Shown: positions 36,992-47,266, counted from the first letter of the stretch. The stretch is DNA of 64,000 bases from DVED01 sp963838375 (GCA_963838375.1 CAWIQY010000008.1:248001-312000); one strand, 5' to 3'. Numbers and translations: made by a program. The notes: generated from the sequence alone by a model not told the origin.

Positions 36992-37144
36992 GTAGAACCC
37001 ATTTGGGCTATTTCAGGTTATGAATTGTTCTGTTGAGAACAGTCAAACCCTGTCTTGGATTGGCGGTGCGTTATGCTATGAGCAATCTTAAATCATTCAT
37101 AAACCATCAAGGTAGCACCCCTGTGCCTACCCCGTTTACCGGAA

Positions 37145-38170
37145 CTATTTTGCTGACATTTGCTGTTTCTTTTCCTTTTTCAAATCTCGAGTTCCCAAAG
37201 CGTCGAGTTCCGCATCCATCAAAGTTTTCCCCGTAGCCGCCAGATATACGTCATCCAAACTGGGGCGTGATTGTGCAATACTAAACGTAGGCAAACCCAC
37301 CTCTTGGAGTGCCGTTTGAATGGCAAGCAGGGCATTATTTTCCGCCGCCACAACTAGATTGAGAGAATTGCCTTGAGCCGTATTGAGAATGGCTTCTTTG
37401 ACAAAAGGAAGGGATAAAAGCCGATCTTTGGCTTGTTTGGCTTCGTCTTGAGGAGTAAATTCCCGAATTCGCAGGGTAACTCGATCGCCCCCCACTTTAT
37501 CTTTGAGTTCTGATGGCGTTCCTACATCAATGGTTACCCCTTTATCGATAATCCCCACCCGATCGGCTAAGGCATCGATTTCTTCGAGATAATGACTGGT
37601 AATCAGCACCGTTGTGCCGTTTTCCCGTAGTTGCCGCAGGAAATCCCACACGGCAATTCGACTTTCGATATCCAATCCGACTGTGGGTTCGTCAAGAACT
37701 AAAACTTTGGGTTGATGTAGCAATCCCGCCGCCAAATCCAATCGCTTGCGCAATCCTCCGGAATAGGTTCCCGTTTTTCGATCGGCGTACTCTTCTAACT
37801 CGAGTAAACTGAGAGATCGATCGATTCGTTCGGCAATCTGGTTTCGGGGAATGTGATACAGTGCCGCTTGCAGTTGCAGCAGTTCCCTTCCAGTGAGAAC
37901 CTTATCCAGCGCCACTTCCTGCGCCACATATCCCAACAGGCGGCGAGCAATTTTCGGTCGATCGATCGCGGAAATGCCGCAAACTTCCACTCGTCCCGAA
38001 TTGGGCAAGCTCAGGGTACACAGACAGCGAATCGTGGTGGTTTTGCCAGCACCATTGGGACCGAGCAAGCCGAAGATCTCTCCGGGTTCGATGGAAAAGG
38101 AAACATTCTCGACGGCTGTCACGGAGCCGTAACGCTTTTGCAAGTTTTTGACTAAAACGGCGGGAGCCAT
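37145..38170 (-). CDS. ABC transporter ATP-binding protein (DrrA/daunorubicin-resistance-like)
   Basis: 341 residues from ATG 38170, preferred over an in-frame upstream start at 38257 because the domain begins immediately (LVKNLQKRYGSVTAVENVSF). Walker A GPNGAGKTTT, Q-loop, signature YSGGLRKRLDLAAGLLHQP and Walker B VLVLDEP follow; the C-terminal DrrA-type extension begins near residue 230 (DRVTLRIREFTPQDEA). This family exports lipids, drugs or polysaccharides with a separate permease; none is adjacent, so the permease must be elsewhere. Substrate unknown. Confidence 0.92.
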   Translation of the reverse strand: MAPAVLVKNLQKRYGSVTAVENVSFSIEPGEIFGLLGPNGAGKTTTIRCLCTLSLPNSGRVEVCGISAIDRPKIARRLLGYVAQEVALDKVLTGRELLQLQAALYHIPRNQIAERIDRSLSLLELEEYADRKTGTYSGGLRKRLDLAAGLLHQPKVLVLDEPTVGLDIESRIAVWDFLRQLRENGTTVLITSHYLEEIDALADRVGIIDKGVTIDVGTPSELKDKVGGDRVTLRIREFTPQDEAKQAKDRLLSLPFVKEAILNTAQGNSLNLVVAAENNALLAIQTALQEVGLPTFSIAQSRPSLDDVYLAATGKTLMDAELDALGTRDLKKEKKQQMSAK

Positions 38171-38434
38171 AATCCTTTCGCGGTGCGAGACCGACGGATA
38201 CCATCTATTAACAAATTGTAATACTTTTGAGGCGATCGGGGTAAGCTGTGCCAACATTTGTCTTGAGACAGCCTCGATTCTGATACTGATGCGCTTGAGT
38301 CGTCAGCTATTAGCCAATACCTTGCTATTTCTAGTTTGTAGCTTTTGGCGGTATCAAACACGTGTCTGCGTCGTGCTTGCCGTTTGTAGCTCGAAAGTAG
38401 GATGGCAAGATCTTTCTGGCTACAGAGATCGTCA

Positions 38435-38468
38435 AAATCGGGCGGACAGTTCACTGTCCGCCCGATTT
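38435..38468 (-). terminator. Strong terminator after the Fd-GOGAT gene
   Basis: AAATCGGGCGGACAGT (38435-38450) and ACTGTCCGCCCGATTT (38453-38468) are 16-base perfect arms with a 2-base loop, immediately beyond the glutamate synthase stop. Confidence 0.9.
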
Positions 38469-38487
38469 GGCTAAAGTTTACGTTAGG

Positions 38488-41400
38488 CTATTTAACGACT
38501 AACTCCTTCTCTTCCAACGACTTGTTGCTCGCTTCTGGGGAATCCGCTTCCGATGGCGGCACAACTTGCCAGAACTGGGGCAGGTATTGCGACCAATTGG
38601 CGAGAATTGCCGCTGCTTTTTGGCTACCCGTTCGATCGACATGAGCTTCGATCAGCGTTTTGAGTTGTTTTTCCCCGGCGGGGGTGCAAACGCGCTGAGT
38701 CTTGACAATTTCCCGGTTGACTTTGGCGGGGAAAGCTCCATCTTCGTCTAAGAAGTAGGCAATACCGCCTGTCATTCCAGCGCCGACATTGCGACCGACT
38801 TTACCCAGAACCACGATAACGCCACCGGTCATGTATTCGCAGCAGTGATCGCCTGCACCTTCGACAACCGCTTCGGCTTTGGAGTTGCGGACAGCAAAAC
38901 GTTCTCCCGCTTGTCCGAGTGCAAACAAACTGCCCCCCGTCGCCCCATAAAGACAGGTATTGCCCAAAATCACATTTTGAGAGGGATCGAAGGTGGTTTC
39001 TGCCGGGGGTTGGAGGATGATTTCGCCACCATGCATCCCTTTACCCACATAGTCATTAGCGACGCCAGCCAGAGTCAGCGTCATGCCGGGAAGGTTGAAC
39101 GCCCCAAAACTCTGTCCGGCAGCCCCGGTAAAGTTGAGGGTAATTTGCCCTGCAAATCCGGTGTTACCGTACTTTTTGGCGATCGTCCCGGAAATACGAG
39201 CCCCGATACAGCGATCGGTATTGATCGTCGGTACAGTCTTAGAAATGCTACCTTGATTGTCGATCGCCGCCCGAATTTGGGCATCGCCGAGGAGTTCGTC
39301 ATCCAACACCGGACCGTTACTGTGAATGGGCTGCGGCGTCACCCAATTGCGGTTCTCCCCTTGGGGCAATTTGGTGATGCAATCCAAATTCAACGCTTGA
39401 GTTTTGGTCAAGTGGGTATTTTCGCGCACCTTCAGCAAGTCGGAACGACCGATCAACTCATTGAGAGAACGATAACCCAACCGTGCCAGGAGCGATCGAA
39501 CTTCTTGGGCAACAAACGTAAAAAAGTTCACCACGTGTTCCGGTAGTCCGGGGAAGCGTTGCCGCAGCCGTTCCTGTTGAGTGGTCACACCCACCGGACA
39601 GCTATTCATGTGGCAGACGCGAGCCATGATGCAACCTTCAGCAATCATGGCAACGGTTCCGAAACCGTATTCCTGAGCGCCCATCAGCGCTGCCATCACC
39701 ACGTCCCATCCGGTGTGCATTCCACCATCGACGCGCAGCAACACCCGTTCCCGCAGTTGATTTTCCATCAGCACCCGATGCACTTCTGTCAAACCAAATT
39801 CCCAAGGACCGCCTGCGTGTTTGATCGAACTGAGGGGTGATGCCCCCGTTCCGCCTTCGTGACCGGAAATTTGGATGACATCGGCATTAGCTTTAGCCAC
39901 GCCAGCAGCGATCGTGCCGATGCCGATAGAAGACACCAACTTCACCGATACCCCAGCATTGGGATTAATTTGGTGTAAGTCGAAGATCAACTGTGCCAAA
40001 TCTTCGATCGAGTAGATGTCGTGGTGTGGCGGCGGCGAAATCAAAGTCACGCCGGGCTTAGAACGCCGCAACATGGCAATGTAGGAACTCACCTTTTTCC
40101 CGGGCAGTTGTCCGCCTTCTCCGGGTTTTGCCCCTTGAGCCATCTTAATTTCGATTTGCTTGGCACTCATCAGGTACTCGGGAGTAACGCCAAAACGCCC
40201 CGATGCCACCTGTTTGATCGAGGAGCAAGCGGTGTCGCCATTGCGTAACCCGTTCAGGTGGGGCAATGTCGGCGAATGTCCGGCTTCGTCTACATCGTTG
40301 AGAACGTTAAACCGGATCGGATCTTCCCCGCCTTCTCCGGAGTTAGACTTGCCGCCCAAACGGTTCATGGCAATTGCCAAGGTTTCGTGAGCTTCGGGAG
40401 ACAGCGCCCCCAGAGACATCCCTCCGGTGCAGAATCGCCCGACGATGGTTTCAATCGATTCCACCTCTTCTAGGGGAATGGAGGGTCGATCGCTGGCGAA
40501 ATCGAGCAAATCGCGCAATGTCGCCACCGGACGCTTGAGAAGCTGTTGGTTATATACCTCATAATGATCGTACTGCCCATCCCGTACCGCCTTGTGTAGC
40601 ACTTTGGCGGTTTCGGGATTGTTGGCGTGGTACTCGCCGTCCTTGCGATACTGGACGAGTCCAAAGTTTTCCAGTTTGGCGGCTTCGGGGAACGCCATGG
40701 CGTGGAAGGTGAGCATTTCCCGCGCCAAATCGGCAACAGTAATGCCACCGATGCGGGAAGTCGTCCCTTTCATGCCCAATTCCAGCAAATCGCCACCAAT
40801 CCCGATCGCTTCAAAGATTTGCGCGCCTTGATAGCTGGCGAGTAAGGAAATCCCCATTTTCGACAGAATTTTGAGCAAACCGGCTTCGATGGCTTGGCGA
40901 TAGTTGCTTAACGCTTTATCAAGGGCGAGTTGGGGTAGTTTACCCGCCGACATCAGTTTTTGGGTTTTTTCTTCTTGCCACCACTGGCGCAGGGTTTCCC
41001 AGGTGAGGTAGGGGTAGATCGCGCCCGTACCGTAACCCACCAAACAGGCGTAGTGGTGGGTACTCCAGCACTGAGCCGTCTCGACGACGATCGAGGCTTT
41101 CATTCGCAGTCCTCCATCGATCAGGTGGTGGTGGACTGCCCCCACAGCCAGCAAGGGGGGAATATACCCTTGGCTGCTGGAAATACCGCCTTGAGTTCGA
41201 TCGCTGAGGATCAAAATCTCCGCACCTTCTTGGACGGCTGCGGTTGCCGCTTGGCACAGCGCTTCGACCGCCGGACGCAACCCGTCCGCCCCGGCACTGG
41301 CATCCCACAAGGTGGAGAGGGTCGTGATTTGCAGCCCAGACTTGCCCAGGGCGGCGAAATCTCCGGGCGACAGCAGGGGGGAGGAAATTTTCAACAAGCG

Positions 41401-43185
41401 ATCGACCCCCGGATTTTCGTCGAGAAGGTTGCCCCGTTTCCCCAGAGACACATTTAACGACATGACCAATCCTTCCCGCAAGGGATCGATCGGCGGGTTG
41501 GTAACTTGGGCGAAGCGCTGTTTGAAGTAGTCGTACAGCAGGCGCGGTTTGGAAGAGAGGACGGCTAGGGGAATGTCGTCGCCCATGCAGAATGTCGGTT
41601 CTTTGCCTTCCATCGCCATGGAAGTAATCACCATTTCTACATCTTCTTTGGTGTAGCCAAACGCCGTTTGCTGCGGCACCAAGGCTTCCTTGGGCAGGGA
41701 GAAGGGTGCAACTTTACCGTTTTCCGTCTCGCCACCCAGTTGGGGACGCGCGGCGACCCATTCCCCGTAGGGATGCTGCCGCGCCACCCGCCGTTTGATG
41801 TCCCAATTTTTCAGGATTTGGTGGTTTTCGAGATCTACGGCGAGCATTTGACCCGGACCTAAGCGACCTTTTTCGATAATGTCTGCGGGGGGAACTTTCA
41901 CCACTCCAGCTTCGGAGGCGACGATTACCAAACCGTCGCGAGTGAGGACGTAGCGGGCAGGACGCAAGCCGTTACGATCGAGTCCGGCACCGACGAGTTT
42001 CCCGTCGCTAAATGCCAACAGTGCCGGTCCATCCCAGGGTTCTTGGATGCCGCTATAGTATTCGTAGAAATCTACAATTTCCGGATACTTCTCCAATTCT
42101 GGCTGATTTTGGTAGGCTTCCGGAACCACTAGCATCAGGGCTTCCAAGGGAGAGCGACCGGAACGCACCATCAACTCGAAAGCATTATCTAAGTTTGCCG
42201 AATCGCTGATATCGGCGTTGACGACAGGCTTGAGTTGTTCGATCCGATCGCCCCAGTTGGGATGCGCCAAATCGGCTTGCCGCGCCCGCATCCAGTTGAT
42301 ATTGCCCAACAAGGTGTTAATTTCCCCATTGTGTCCCAGCAAGCGCATGGGCTGCGCCAGGGGCCACTTGGGCATGGTGTTGGTGCTGAAGCGACGATGG
42401 TACAGCGCGAAGGCGGTGACATACTCGGGATTTTTTAGATCCAAGTAGAATTCACCCAACACAGAAGCGCGAACCATTGCCTTGTAGACGATCGTCCGGC
42501 TGGAGAAGGAACACATATAGAGTTCCTCGCCCCATTCCATCTGCAATTGCGTCGAAAGGGCGCGACCGATCGTGCGTCGTGCCAGATACAATTGGCGCTC
42601 TAGGGCATCGCCTTCTAAGGTTTGGGAGCAAACAACGATTTGCTCGATTCGGGGCTGAACGGAGCGCGCTTGCGGTCCGAGGACTTCCGGATTTACGGGA
42701 ACTTCTCGCCATCCCAACACCGTCAATCCTTCTGCTTCTAGCACCCGATCCACCAATTGGCGAACGGAGTCGGCAGTGGTGGGATCTTGGGATAAAAAGA
42801 CCATACCCACACCAGTTCTGGCTGCGGGAGAAACCGGCTGGGAGCGTTCCTGCAACCAAGACTCGATCGTCTTCCAAGGAATGGCAGCCATCACCCCCGA
42901 GCCGTCGCCAGAGTCGTAGTCGGCGCTGCATCCACCGCGATGTTCCAAGCATGAGAGAGCTGTCAGAGCTTTGGAGAGGATGTCATGGCTGGCTTTGGCA
43001 TCTTTTTGGGCGATAAAACCCACCCCGCAGGCGTCTCGTTCTTCCACTAACCAAGGCTGACCGCCATAAGGTCGATCGGCGTTGTCCGGAGTATCTCCCC
43101 CGCTTGAGGTTTGACTTACTTCATTGACTCTTGAATTATGATTTATGCCCATTCGATCCATTGACGGTTCCTTATTTGTTTGCAT
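38488..43185 (-). CDS. glsF: Ferredoxin-dependent glutamate synthase (Fd-GOGAT)
   Basis: 1565 residues, full length. It transfers the amide of glutamine to 2-oxoglutarate, making two glutamates, with electrons from ferredoxin. The class II amidotransferase domain starts at ERDACGVGF, whose Cys becomes N-terminal after propeptide removal; HNGEINTLLGN is also in it. The FMN/3Fe-4S synthase domain has ARVCHMNSCPVGVTTQ and the GG-rich C-terminal helix (GAGMTGGIAYFLDEDG). The symbol gltS is also used for this gene. Downstream lies a strong terminator; the 595-base upstream region contains two hairpins. Confidence 0.98.
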   Translation of the reverse strand: MQTNKEPSMDRMGINHNSRVNEVSQTSSGGDTPDNADRPYGGQPWLVEERDACGVGFIAQKDAKASHDILSKALTALSCLEHRGGCSADYDSGDGSGVMAAIPWKTIESWLQERSQPVSPAARTGVGMVFLSQDPTTADSVRQLVDRVLEAEGLTVLGWREVPVNPEVLGPQARSVQPRIEQIVVCSQTLEGDALERQLYLARRTIGRALSTQLQMEWGEELYMCSFSSRTIVYKAMVRASVLGEFYLDLKNPEYVTAFALYHRRFSTNTMPKWPLAQPMRLLGHNGEINTLLGNINWMRARQADLAHPNWGDRIEQLKPVVNADISDSANLDNAFELMVRSGRSPLEALMLVVPEAYQNQPELEKYPEIVDFYEYYSGIQEPWDGPALLAFSDGKLVGAGLDRNGLRPARYVLTRDGLVIVASEAGVVKVPPADIIEKGRLGPGQMLAVDLENHQILKNWDIKRRVARQHPYGEWVAARPQLGGETENGKVAPFSLPKEALVPQQTAFGYTKEDVEMVITSMAMEGKEPTFCMGDDIPLAVLSSKPRLLYDYFKQRFAQVTNPPIDPLREGLVMSLNVSLGKRGNLLDENPGVDRLLKISSPLLSPGDFAALGKSGLQITTLSTLWDASAGADGLRPAVEALCQAATAAVQEGAEILILSDRTQGGISSSQGYIPPLLAVGAVHHHLIDGGLRMKASIVVETAQCWSTHHYACLVGYGTGAIYPYLTWETLRQWWQEEKTQKLMSAGKLPQLALDKALSNYRQAIEAGLLKILSKMGISLLASYQGAQIFEAIGIGGDLLELGMKGTTSRIGGITVADLAREMLTFHAMAFPEAAKLENFGLVQYRKDGEYHANNPETAKVLHKAVRDGQYDHYEVYNQQLLKRPVATLRDLLDFASDRPSIPLEEVESIETIVGRFCTGGMSLGALSPEAHETLAIAMNRLGGKSNSGEGGEDPIRFNVLNDVDEAGHSPTLPHLNGLRNGDTACSSIKQVASGRFGVTPEYLMSAKQIEIKMAQGAKPGEGGQLPGKKVSSYIAMLRRSKPGVTLISPPPHHDIYSIEDLAQLIFDLHQINPNAGVSVKLVSSIGIGTIAAGVAKANADVIQISGHEGGTGASPLSSIKHAGGPWEFGLTEVHRVLMENQLRERVLLRVDGGMHTGWDVVMAALMGAQEYGFGTVAMIAEGCIMARVCHMNSCPVGVTTQQERLRQRFPGLPEHVVNFFTFVAQEVRSLLARLGYRSLNELIGRSDLLKVRENTHLTKTQALNLDCITKLPQGENRNWVTPQPIHSNGPVLDDELLGDAQIRAAIDNQGSISKTVPTINTDRCIGARISGTIAKKYGNTGFAGQITLNFTGAAGQSFGAFNLPGMTLTLAGVANDYVGKGMHGGEIILQPPAETTFDPSQNVILGNTCLYGATGGSLFALGQAGERFAVRNSKAEAVVEGAGDHCCEYMTGGVIVVLGKVGRNVGAGMTGGIAYFLDEDGAFPAKVNREIVKTQRVCTPAGEKQLKTLIEAHVDRTGSQKAAAILANWSQYLPQFWQVVPPSEADSPEASNKSLEEKELVVK

Positions 43186-43780
43186 TCTATTGCGAGTGTC
43201 TATTATGTATATTGAGCCGCTCTATCGATGTGTAGTGAGGGCTGACATTGCCAATTGGTCAGCCTTTGTTTGAACTGCACTTGCTAAATTCGACTCAATT
43301 CGCAGAACTTCCCCAAGGCGAGTCGAGACCCGGAAGTGTACCCGTAGGCAATCTTACCGTTCTGGCGGCAAGATGAGATTAAGAAGCTGGCTGGGGGATA
43401 TGAATTGCCATTTCGGGTACTCGGTTCCGAGGCACATCGATCGCCCTTCAGTTATGTTTCTATATTATATGGGGGTAGCGATCGAGTGACGTTTGCAACG
43501 GTCTTCGTTCGATCTCAGTAACTGCTCGATTCGATTTATGAAAGTTCTGAGATAAGAATTCTAAAGGAAAATACCCAATTTTGACAATCCCGGATTTAGA
43601 CATACCTAGGTGCGATGGTCTACATTTCTTCAGAACCGACCTTAGAGTCGTCGGGATCTTCACCGTTTTTTGCTCGATTTTCGATCGATCTCTCCTGTCA
43701 GTAATTCTTGATACGGAACAACAGACGGGCAAATCTACGACTGTTCACACCCCTTTTCAACCGCCCGAGGAGAGATTTCT
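43186..43780. promoter_or_regulatory. Long upstream region of Fd-GOGAT, two hairpins
   Basis: No protein gene recognised. Palindromes GGCTGAC/GTCAGCC (43240-43246 and 43258-43264) and TCGACTC/GAGTCGA (43290-43296 and 43320-43326) lie within 150 bases of the glsF start on its leader side. They could be transcript folding or operator elements; I could not match a known riboswitch. Confidence 0.4.
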
Positions 43781-44242
43781 ATGGAAATTGTATTTTTATT
43801 ATTTTTGACTCTACTGGTCGTCTTCATTCTCGCTAAGAGCAGGAAGACTTCAAGACGATGGAGGCGGAGGAGTCGATCGAATGGAAGTTCTCATTTCGAT
43901 GGCGTGACAAGCAGCAATGCTTCAAGACGCCGGGGGAGGAGTCGATCGAATGGAAGCTCTCATTTCGATGATGGTGGTAGCAGCTACTACGGTGGGGATG
44001 ATGGTGGTGGTAGCTACTACGGTGGGGATGATGGCGGTAGTTGCGATAGCGGCGGTAGCAGTGATAGCGGTGGAGGGAGTAGTGATAGCGGCGGTAGCAG
44101 TGATAGCGGTGGAGGGAGTAGTGATAGCGGCGGAGGGAGTAGTGATAGCGGCGGCGGCAGTAGTGATAGCGGCGGAGGGAGTAGTGATAGCGGCGGTAGT
44201 TGCGATAGCGGCGGCGGCAGTAGTGATAGTAGTGGATTCTAG
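43781..44242 (+). CDS. Single-pass membrane protein with a Gly/Ser/Asp repeat tail
   Basis: 153 residues. Membrane helix IVFLLFLTLLVVFILAK, basic stretch (KTSRRWRRRSRSNGSSHFD) and a duplicated RSRSNGSSHFDD block, two YYGGDDGG units, then an almost pure SSDSGGG tandem repeat (about residues 82-150) with three Cys. The tail is encoded by a 15-18 base GGCGGTAGCAGTGATAGC-type repeat. Probably an extended cell-surface or linker protein; function unknown. Weakly conserved low-complexity proteins of this kind recur in cyanobacteria. Confidence 0.6.
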   Translation: MEIVFLLFLTLLVVFILAKSRKTSRRWRRRSRSNGSSHFDGVTSSNASRRRGRSRSNGSSHFDDGGSSYYGGDDGGGSYYGGDDGGSCDSGGSSDSGGGSSDSGGSSDSGGGSSDSGGGSSDSGGGSSDSGGGSSDSGGSCDSGGGSSDSSGF

Positions 44243-44258
44243 TACCGATCGCACAGAA

Positions 44259-44278
44259 AGATTCTTCTCAAAGAATCT
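44259..44278 (+). terminator. Hairpin after the Gly/Ser-rich gene
   Basis: AGATTCTT (44259-44266) and AAGAATCT (44271-44278) are exact complements with a 4-base loop; no T run, so termination is uncertain. Confidence 0.4.
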
Positions 44279-44510
44279 CATATAACCTCAGTAAGAGATA
44301 GGCAAAAAGCCCAATCCCTTACCCCACAAGCCCTTCGGAAAACCAGATCTGGGTCGATCTCATCGGTGAGCGAGGCAGGTTTTCGTCTTCTGTCGGCATC
44401 TGTCCCAGAACCCGATGAGACTTCCAGTCTAGAGACGCCAATTCCCATCCCATTACCGATTACCCATTACCGATTACCAATAAGAAACGCTAAATTTGTA
44501 GTGAAAACTA

Positions 44511-44921
44511 TTGAATGAAGAAATCGATCGTCTGATGACAATTCTCGATCGCCTCAAACAAGACTACCAAAACTTTCCCCACAATCAATCTTACGAACTG
44601 TATGCTGCCGATGTTTATTTCCAAGATCCGATGACGCAATTTCGTGGGATCGATCGATACCGACAAATGGTGGGGTTTATGGCAACCTGGTTCAAAAATA
44701 TCCAACTCGACTCCCACGATATCCATCATCAGGAAGAGGCGATCGTCACCCGGTGGACGCTAAGCTGGAATACACCACTTCCCTGGAATCCCCGGATTTC
44801 CATCTCTGGCAGCAGCGAACTGAAGCTCGACGCCGACGGGTTAATCTGCTCTCATATCGACTACTGGGACTGTTCTCGCCTCGATGTCGTCAAACAGCAC
44901 TTTTCGGGGAAAACCCGCTAA
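44511..44921 (+). CDS. DUF2358 family protein
   Basis: 136 residues from a TTG start (ATG 44535 is an alternative). DUF2358 signatures: MTILDRLKQDYQNFPHNQSY, YAADVYFQDPMTQFRGIDRY and WDCSRLDVVKQHF. SnoaL/NTF2-like fold. The family is conserved in cyanobacteria and plastids with no established function. It precedes the ArsA-type ATPase by about 40 bases on the same strand. Confidence 0.85.
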   Translation: MNEEIDRLMTILDRLKQDYQNFPHNQSYELYAADVYFQDPMTQFRGIDRYRQMVGFMATWFKNIQLDSHDIHHQEEAIVTRWTLSWNTPLPWNPRISISGSSELKLDADGLICSHIDYWDCSRLDVVKQHFSGKTR

Positions 44922-44964
44922 AGTAAATAAATATAAACAATTCTCAGGATAGAGTCTGGAGACG

Positions 44965-46152
44965 ATGCGAATCATCTTGATGACAGGTAAAGGCGGGGTT
45001 GGGAAAACCTCTGTGGCAGCAGCAACGGGTCTGCGCTGCGCCGAGTTAGGTTACAGAACCCTAGTTCTCAGCACCGATCCGGCTCATTCCCTTGCCGACA
45101 GCTTTGACTTAGAACTTTCCCACGCGCCGCGTAAAGTCAAAGAAAACTTGTGGGGTGCCGAATTAGATGCGTTGATCGAGTTAGCCGATAACTGGGGCTC
45201 CGTACAGCGCTACATCACTCAAGTTCTGCAAGCGCGGGGATTGGACGGCGTTCAAGCCGAAGAGTTAGCCATTCTCCCCGGTATGGACGAAATTTTCGGC
45301 TTGGTGCGAATGAAGCGTCACTACGACGAAGGCGAATACGATGTATTGATCGTGGATTCCGCACCCACGGGAACTGCATTGCGGTTGCTGAGTTTGCCGG
45401 AAGTCGGCGGCTGGTATATGAGACGGTTTTACAAACCGTTACAAGGGATTTCTGTAGCACTACGTCCCTTCGTGGAGCCGTTGTTTAAACCGATCGCCGG
45501 ATTTTCCTTACCGGATAAGGAAGTGATGGATGCTCCGTATGAGTTTTACGAGCAAATTGAGGCGCTGGAAAAAGTGCTAACTGATAATACCATTACCTCG
45601 GTGAGATTGGTGACAAATCCCGAAAAAATGGTAATCAAAGAATCTTTACGCGCGCACTCCTATTTGAGCTTGTATAACGTGGCAACAGATATGGTGGTTG
45701 CCAATCGGATTATTCCCGAAACAGTTACCGATCCGTTCTTCAAACAGTGGAAGGAGAATCAACAGCAATATAAACAAGAAATTCACAATGATTTCCATCC
45801 GCTTCCGGTTAAGGAAGTGCCGCTGTATTCAGAAGAAATGTGCGGATTGGAAGCATTGGAGCGGTTGAAAGAGACCTTGTATGCGGATGAAGATCCCAGC
45901 CAGGTTTACTACAAAGAAACGACGCTGCGGGTGGTGCAAACAGATAATAAATATACCTTAGAACTGTACTTGCCGGGAACACCTAAAGATCAAGTCAAAC
46001 TGAGCAAAACGGGGGATGAGCTCAATATCACGATCGGCAATCACCGTCGGAATTTAGTCTTGCCTCAAACTCTGGCAGCACTGCAACCTTCGGGTGCGAA
46101 AATGGAAGATGATTATTTGAAAATCAGCTTTACTGAAGTGGCGCGAGTTTAG
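44965..46152 (+). CDS. ArsA/Get3-family ATPase with C-terminal Hsp20-like domain
   Basis: 395 residues. Deviant Walker A GKGGVGKTS (residues 8-16), then LVLSTDPAHSLADSF, VDSAPTGTALRLL and a Get3-like body (VADRIIPET-like VVANRIIPET). The last ~85 residues (YYKETTLRVVQTDNKYTLELY, GNHRRNLVLPQTL) look like the ArsA_HSP20 (alpha-crystallin-like) domain. Family members either deliver tail-anchored membrane proteins or energise arsenite export; no arsB is nearby, so the targeting/chaperone role is favoured as inference. In some cyanobacteria this gene neighbours chlorophyll genes; here it precedes thrB. Confidence 0.92.
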   Translation: MRIILMTGKGGVGKTSVAAATGLRCAELGYRTLVLSTDPAHSLADSFDLELSHAPRKVKENLWGAELDALIELADNWGSVQRYITQVLQARGLDGVQAEELAILPGMDEIFGLVRMKRHYDEGEYDVLIVDSAPTGTALRLLSLPEVGGWYMRRFYKPLQGISVALRPFVEPLFKPIAGFSLPDKEVMDAPYEFYEQIEALEKVLTDNTITSVRLVTNPEKMVIKESLRAHSYLSLYNVATDMVVANRIIPETVTDPFFKQWKENQQQYKQEIHNDFHPLPVKEVPLYSEEMCGLEALERLKETLYADEDPSQVYYKETTLRVVQTDNKYTLELYLPGTPKDQVKLSKTGDELNITIGNHRRNLVLPQTLAALQPSGAKMEDDYLKISFTEVARV

Positions 46153-46268
46153 ACGGGGTCTATTTTGAACCTGGGAGTGCGGAAAGTTCGATCGGCATTG
46201 ACATTTCTCGTCGATGCCGATCGAATATCTTGTAAGCTAGAAAACGCACTCAGTATCGGGGAATTGAC

Positions 46269-47180
46269 ATGATCGCTGTGACGATTCGCGTTCCGGGAAC
46301 GACGGCAAACTTGGGACCGGGTTTTGATTGCTTAGGCGCGGCGTTGACGTTGTACAATCAGTTTGGGTTTTCGCCGATCGATGCCGGCGAAACGAAGCTA
46401 AAAATCACCGTCACGGGAAGCGAAGCCGATCGAGTTGTCACCGACGACAGCAATCTCAGTTACCAGGCATTTGTCAAACTCTACAAACATTTGGGACAAA
46501 CGCCGCCTTCTGTTGCCATCGAGATCGACCTAGGCGTCCCCTTAGCTAGGGGGTTGGGGAGTTCGGCAACGGCGATCGTGGGTGGCTTAATGGGCGCCAA
46601 TCAACTGGCAGGAGAACCCCTGTCTCAGGCGGAATTGATGCAATTGGCGATCGCGATGGAAGGACATCCGGATAATGTCGTTCCGGCACTGTTAGGCGGC
46701 GCGCATCTAGCCGCTAGCCATCAGGAAGACTGGGTGATTTGCGATATTCCCTGGCATGAGTCGATCGTTCCCGTGGTGGCGATTCCCGATTTTGAGCTAT
46801 CCACTGCCGAAGCGCGCAAAGTATTACCCGCCGAATACAGTCGCGCTGATGCCATTTTCAACGCCGCACATTTGGGACTGCTGTTGCGGGGTTTGGAGAC
46901 GGGAAATGGAGACTGGTTACAAGCAGGAACCCTCGATCGAATTCACCAACCTTACCGCCAAACGTTGATTTTGGGGTACGATGCAGTTCGAGAGGCAGCA
47001 TTGGCAACAGGCGCTTACGGTATGGCGATTAGCGGTGCGGGACCCACACTATTGGCGTTATCGTCTCCCAGTTCGGCTTCGGAGGTTGCCACCGCCATGA
47101 AAACGGCTTGGCAGGAGGCGGGAATTACCGCTGAAGCTCGATCGCTCCAAATCGATACCACAGGCGCAGTTGTCAGCTAG
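46269..47180 (+). CDS. thrB: Homoserine kinase
   Basis: 303 residues of the GHMP kinase superfamily; phosphorylates homoserine in threonine synthesis. Start VTIRVPGTTANLGPGFDCLG, ATP-binding PLARGLGSSATAIVGG and EGHPDNVVPALLGG are diagnostic, as is the final SGAGPTLLALS. Normal length. About 115 bases after the ArsA-type gene; no thrC adjacent. Confidence 0.97.
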   Translation: MIAVTIRVPGTTANLGPGFDCLGAALTLYNQFGFSPIDAGETKLKITVTGSEADRVVTDDSNLSYQAFVKLYKHLGQTPPSVAIEIDLGVPLARGLGSSATAIVGGLMGANQLAGEPLSQAELMQLAIAMEGHPDNVVPALLGGAHLAASHQEDWVICDIPWHESIVPVVAIPDFELSTAEARKVLPAEYSRADAIFNAAHLGLLLRGLETGNGDWLQAGTLDRIHQPYRQTLILGYDAVREAALATGAYGMAISGAGPTLLALSSPSSASEVATAMKTAWQEAGITAEARSLQIDTTGAVVS

Positions 47181-47266
47181 AAGTACCGCTCTTTATCGCT
47201 AGATTTAGCGGTCCTAACCAGACTGCATATGGCTAGATTTGGTGGCTATTCTCGAAAAGAAGTGAG

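Noticed and set aside
43186..43450. Glutamine-responsive RNA motif upstream of Fd-GOGAT
   Set aside because: I tried to match the published glutamine riboswitch consensus and found no convincing fit; only generic hairpins remain.
43460..43732. 90-residue minus-strand open frame upstream of Fd-GOGAT
   Set aside because: Basic, low-similarity composition with no start signal; read as leader or intergenic DNA.
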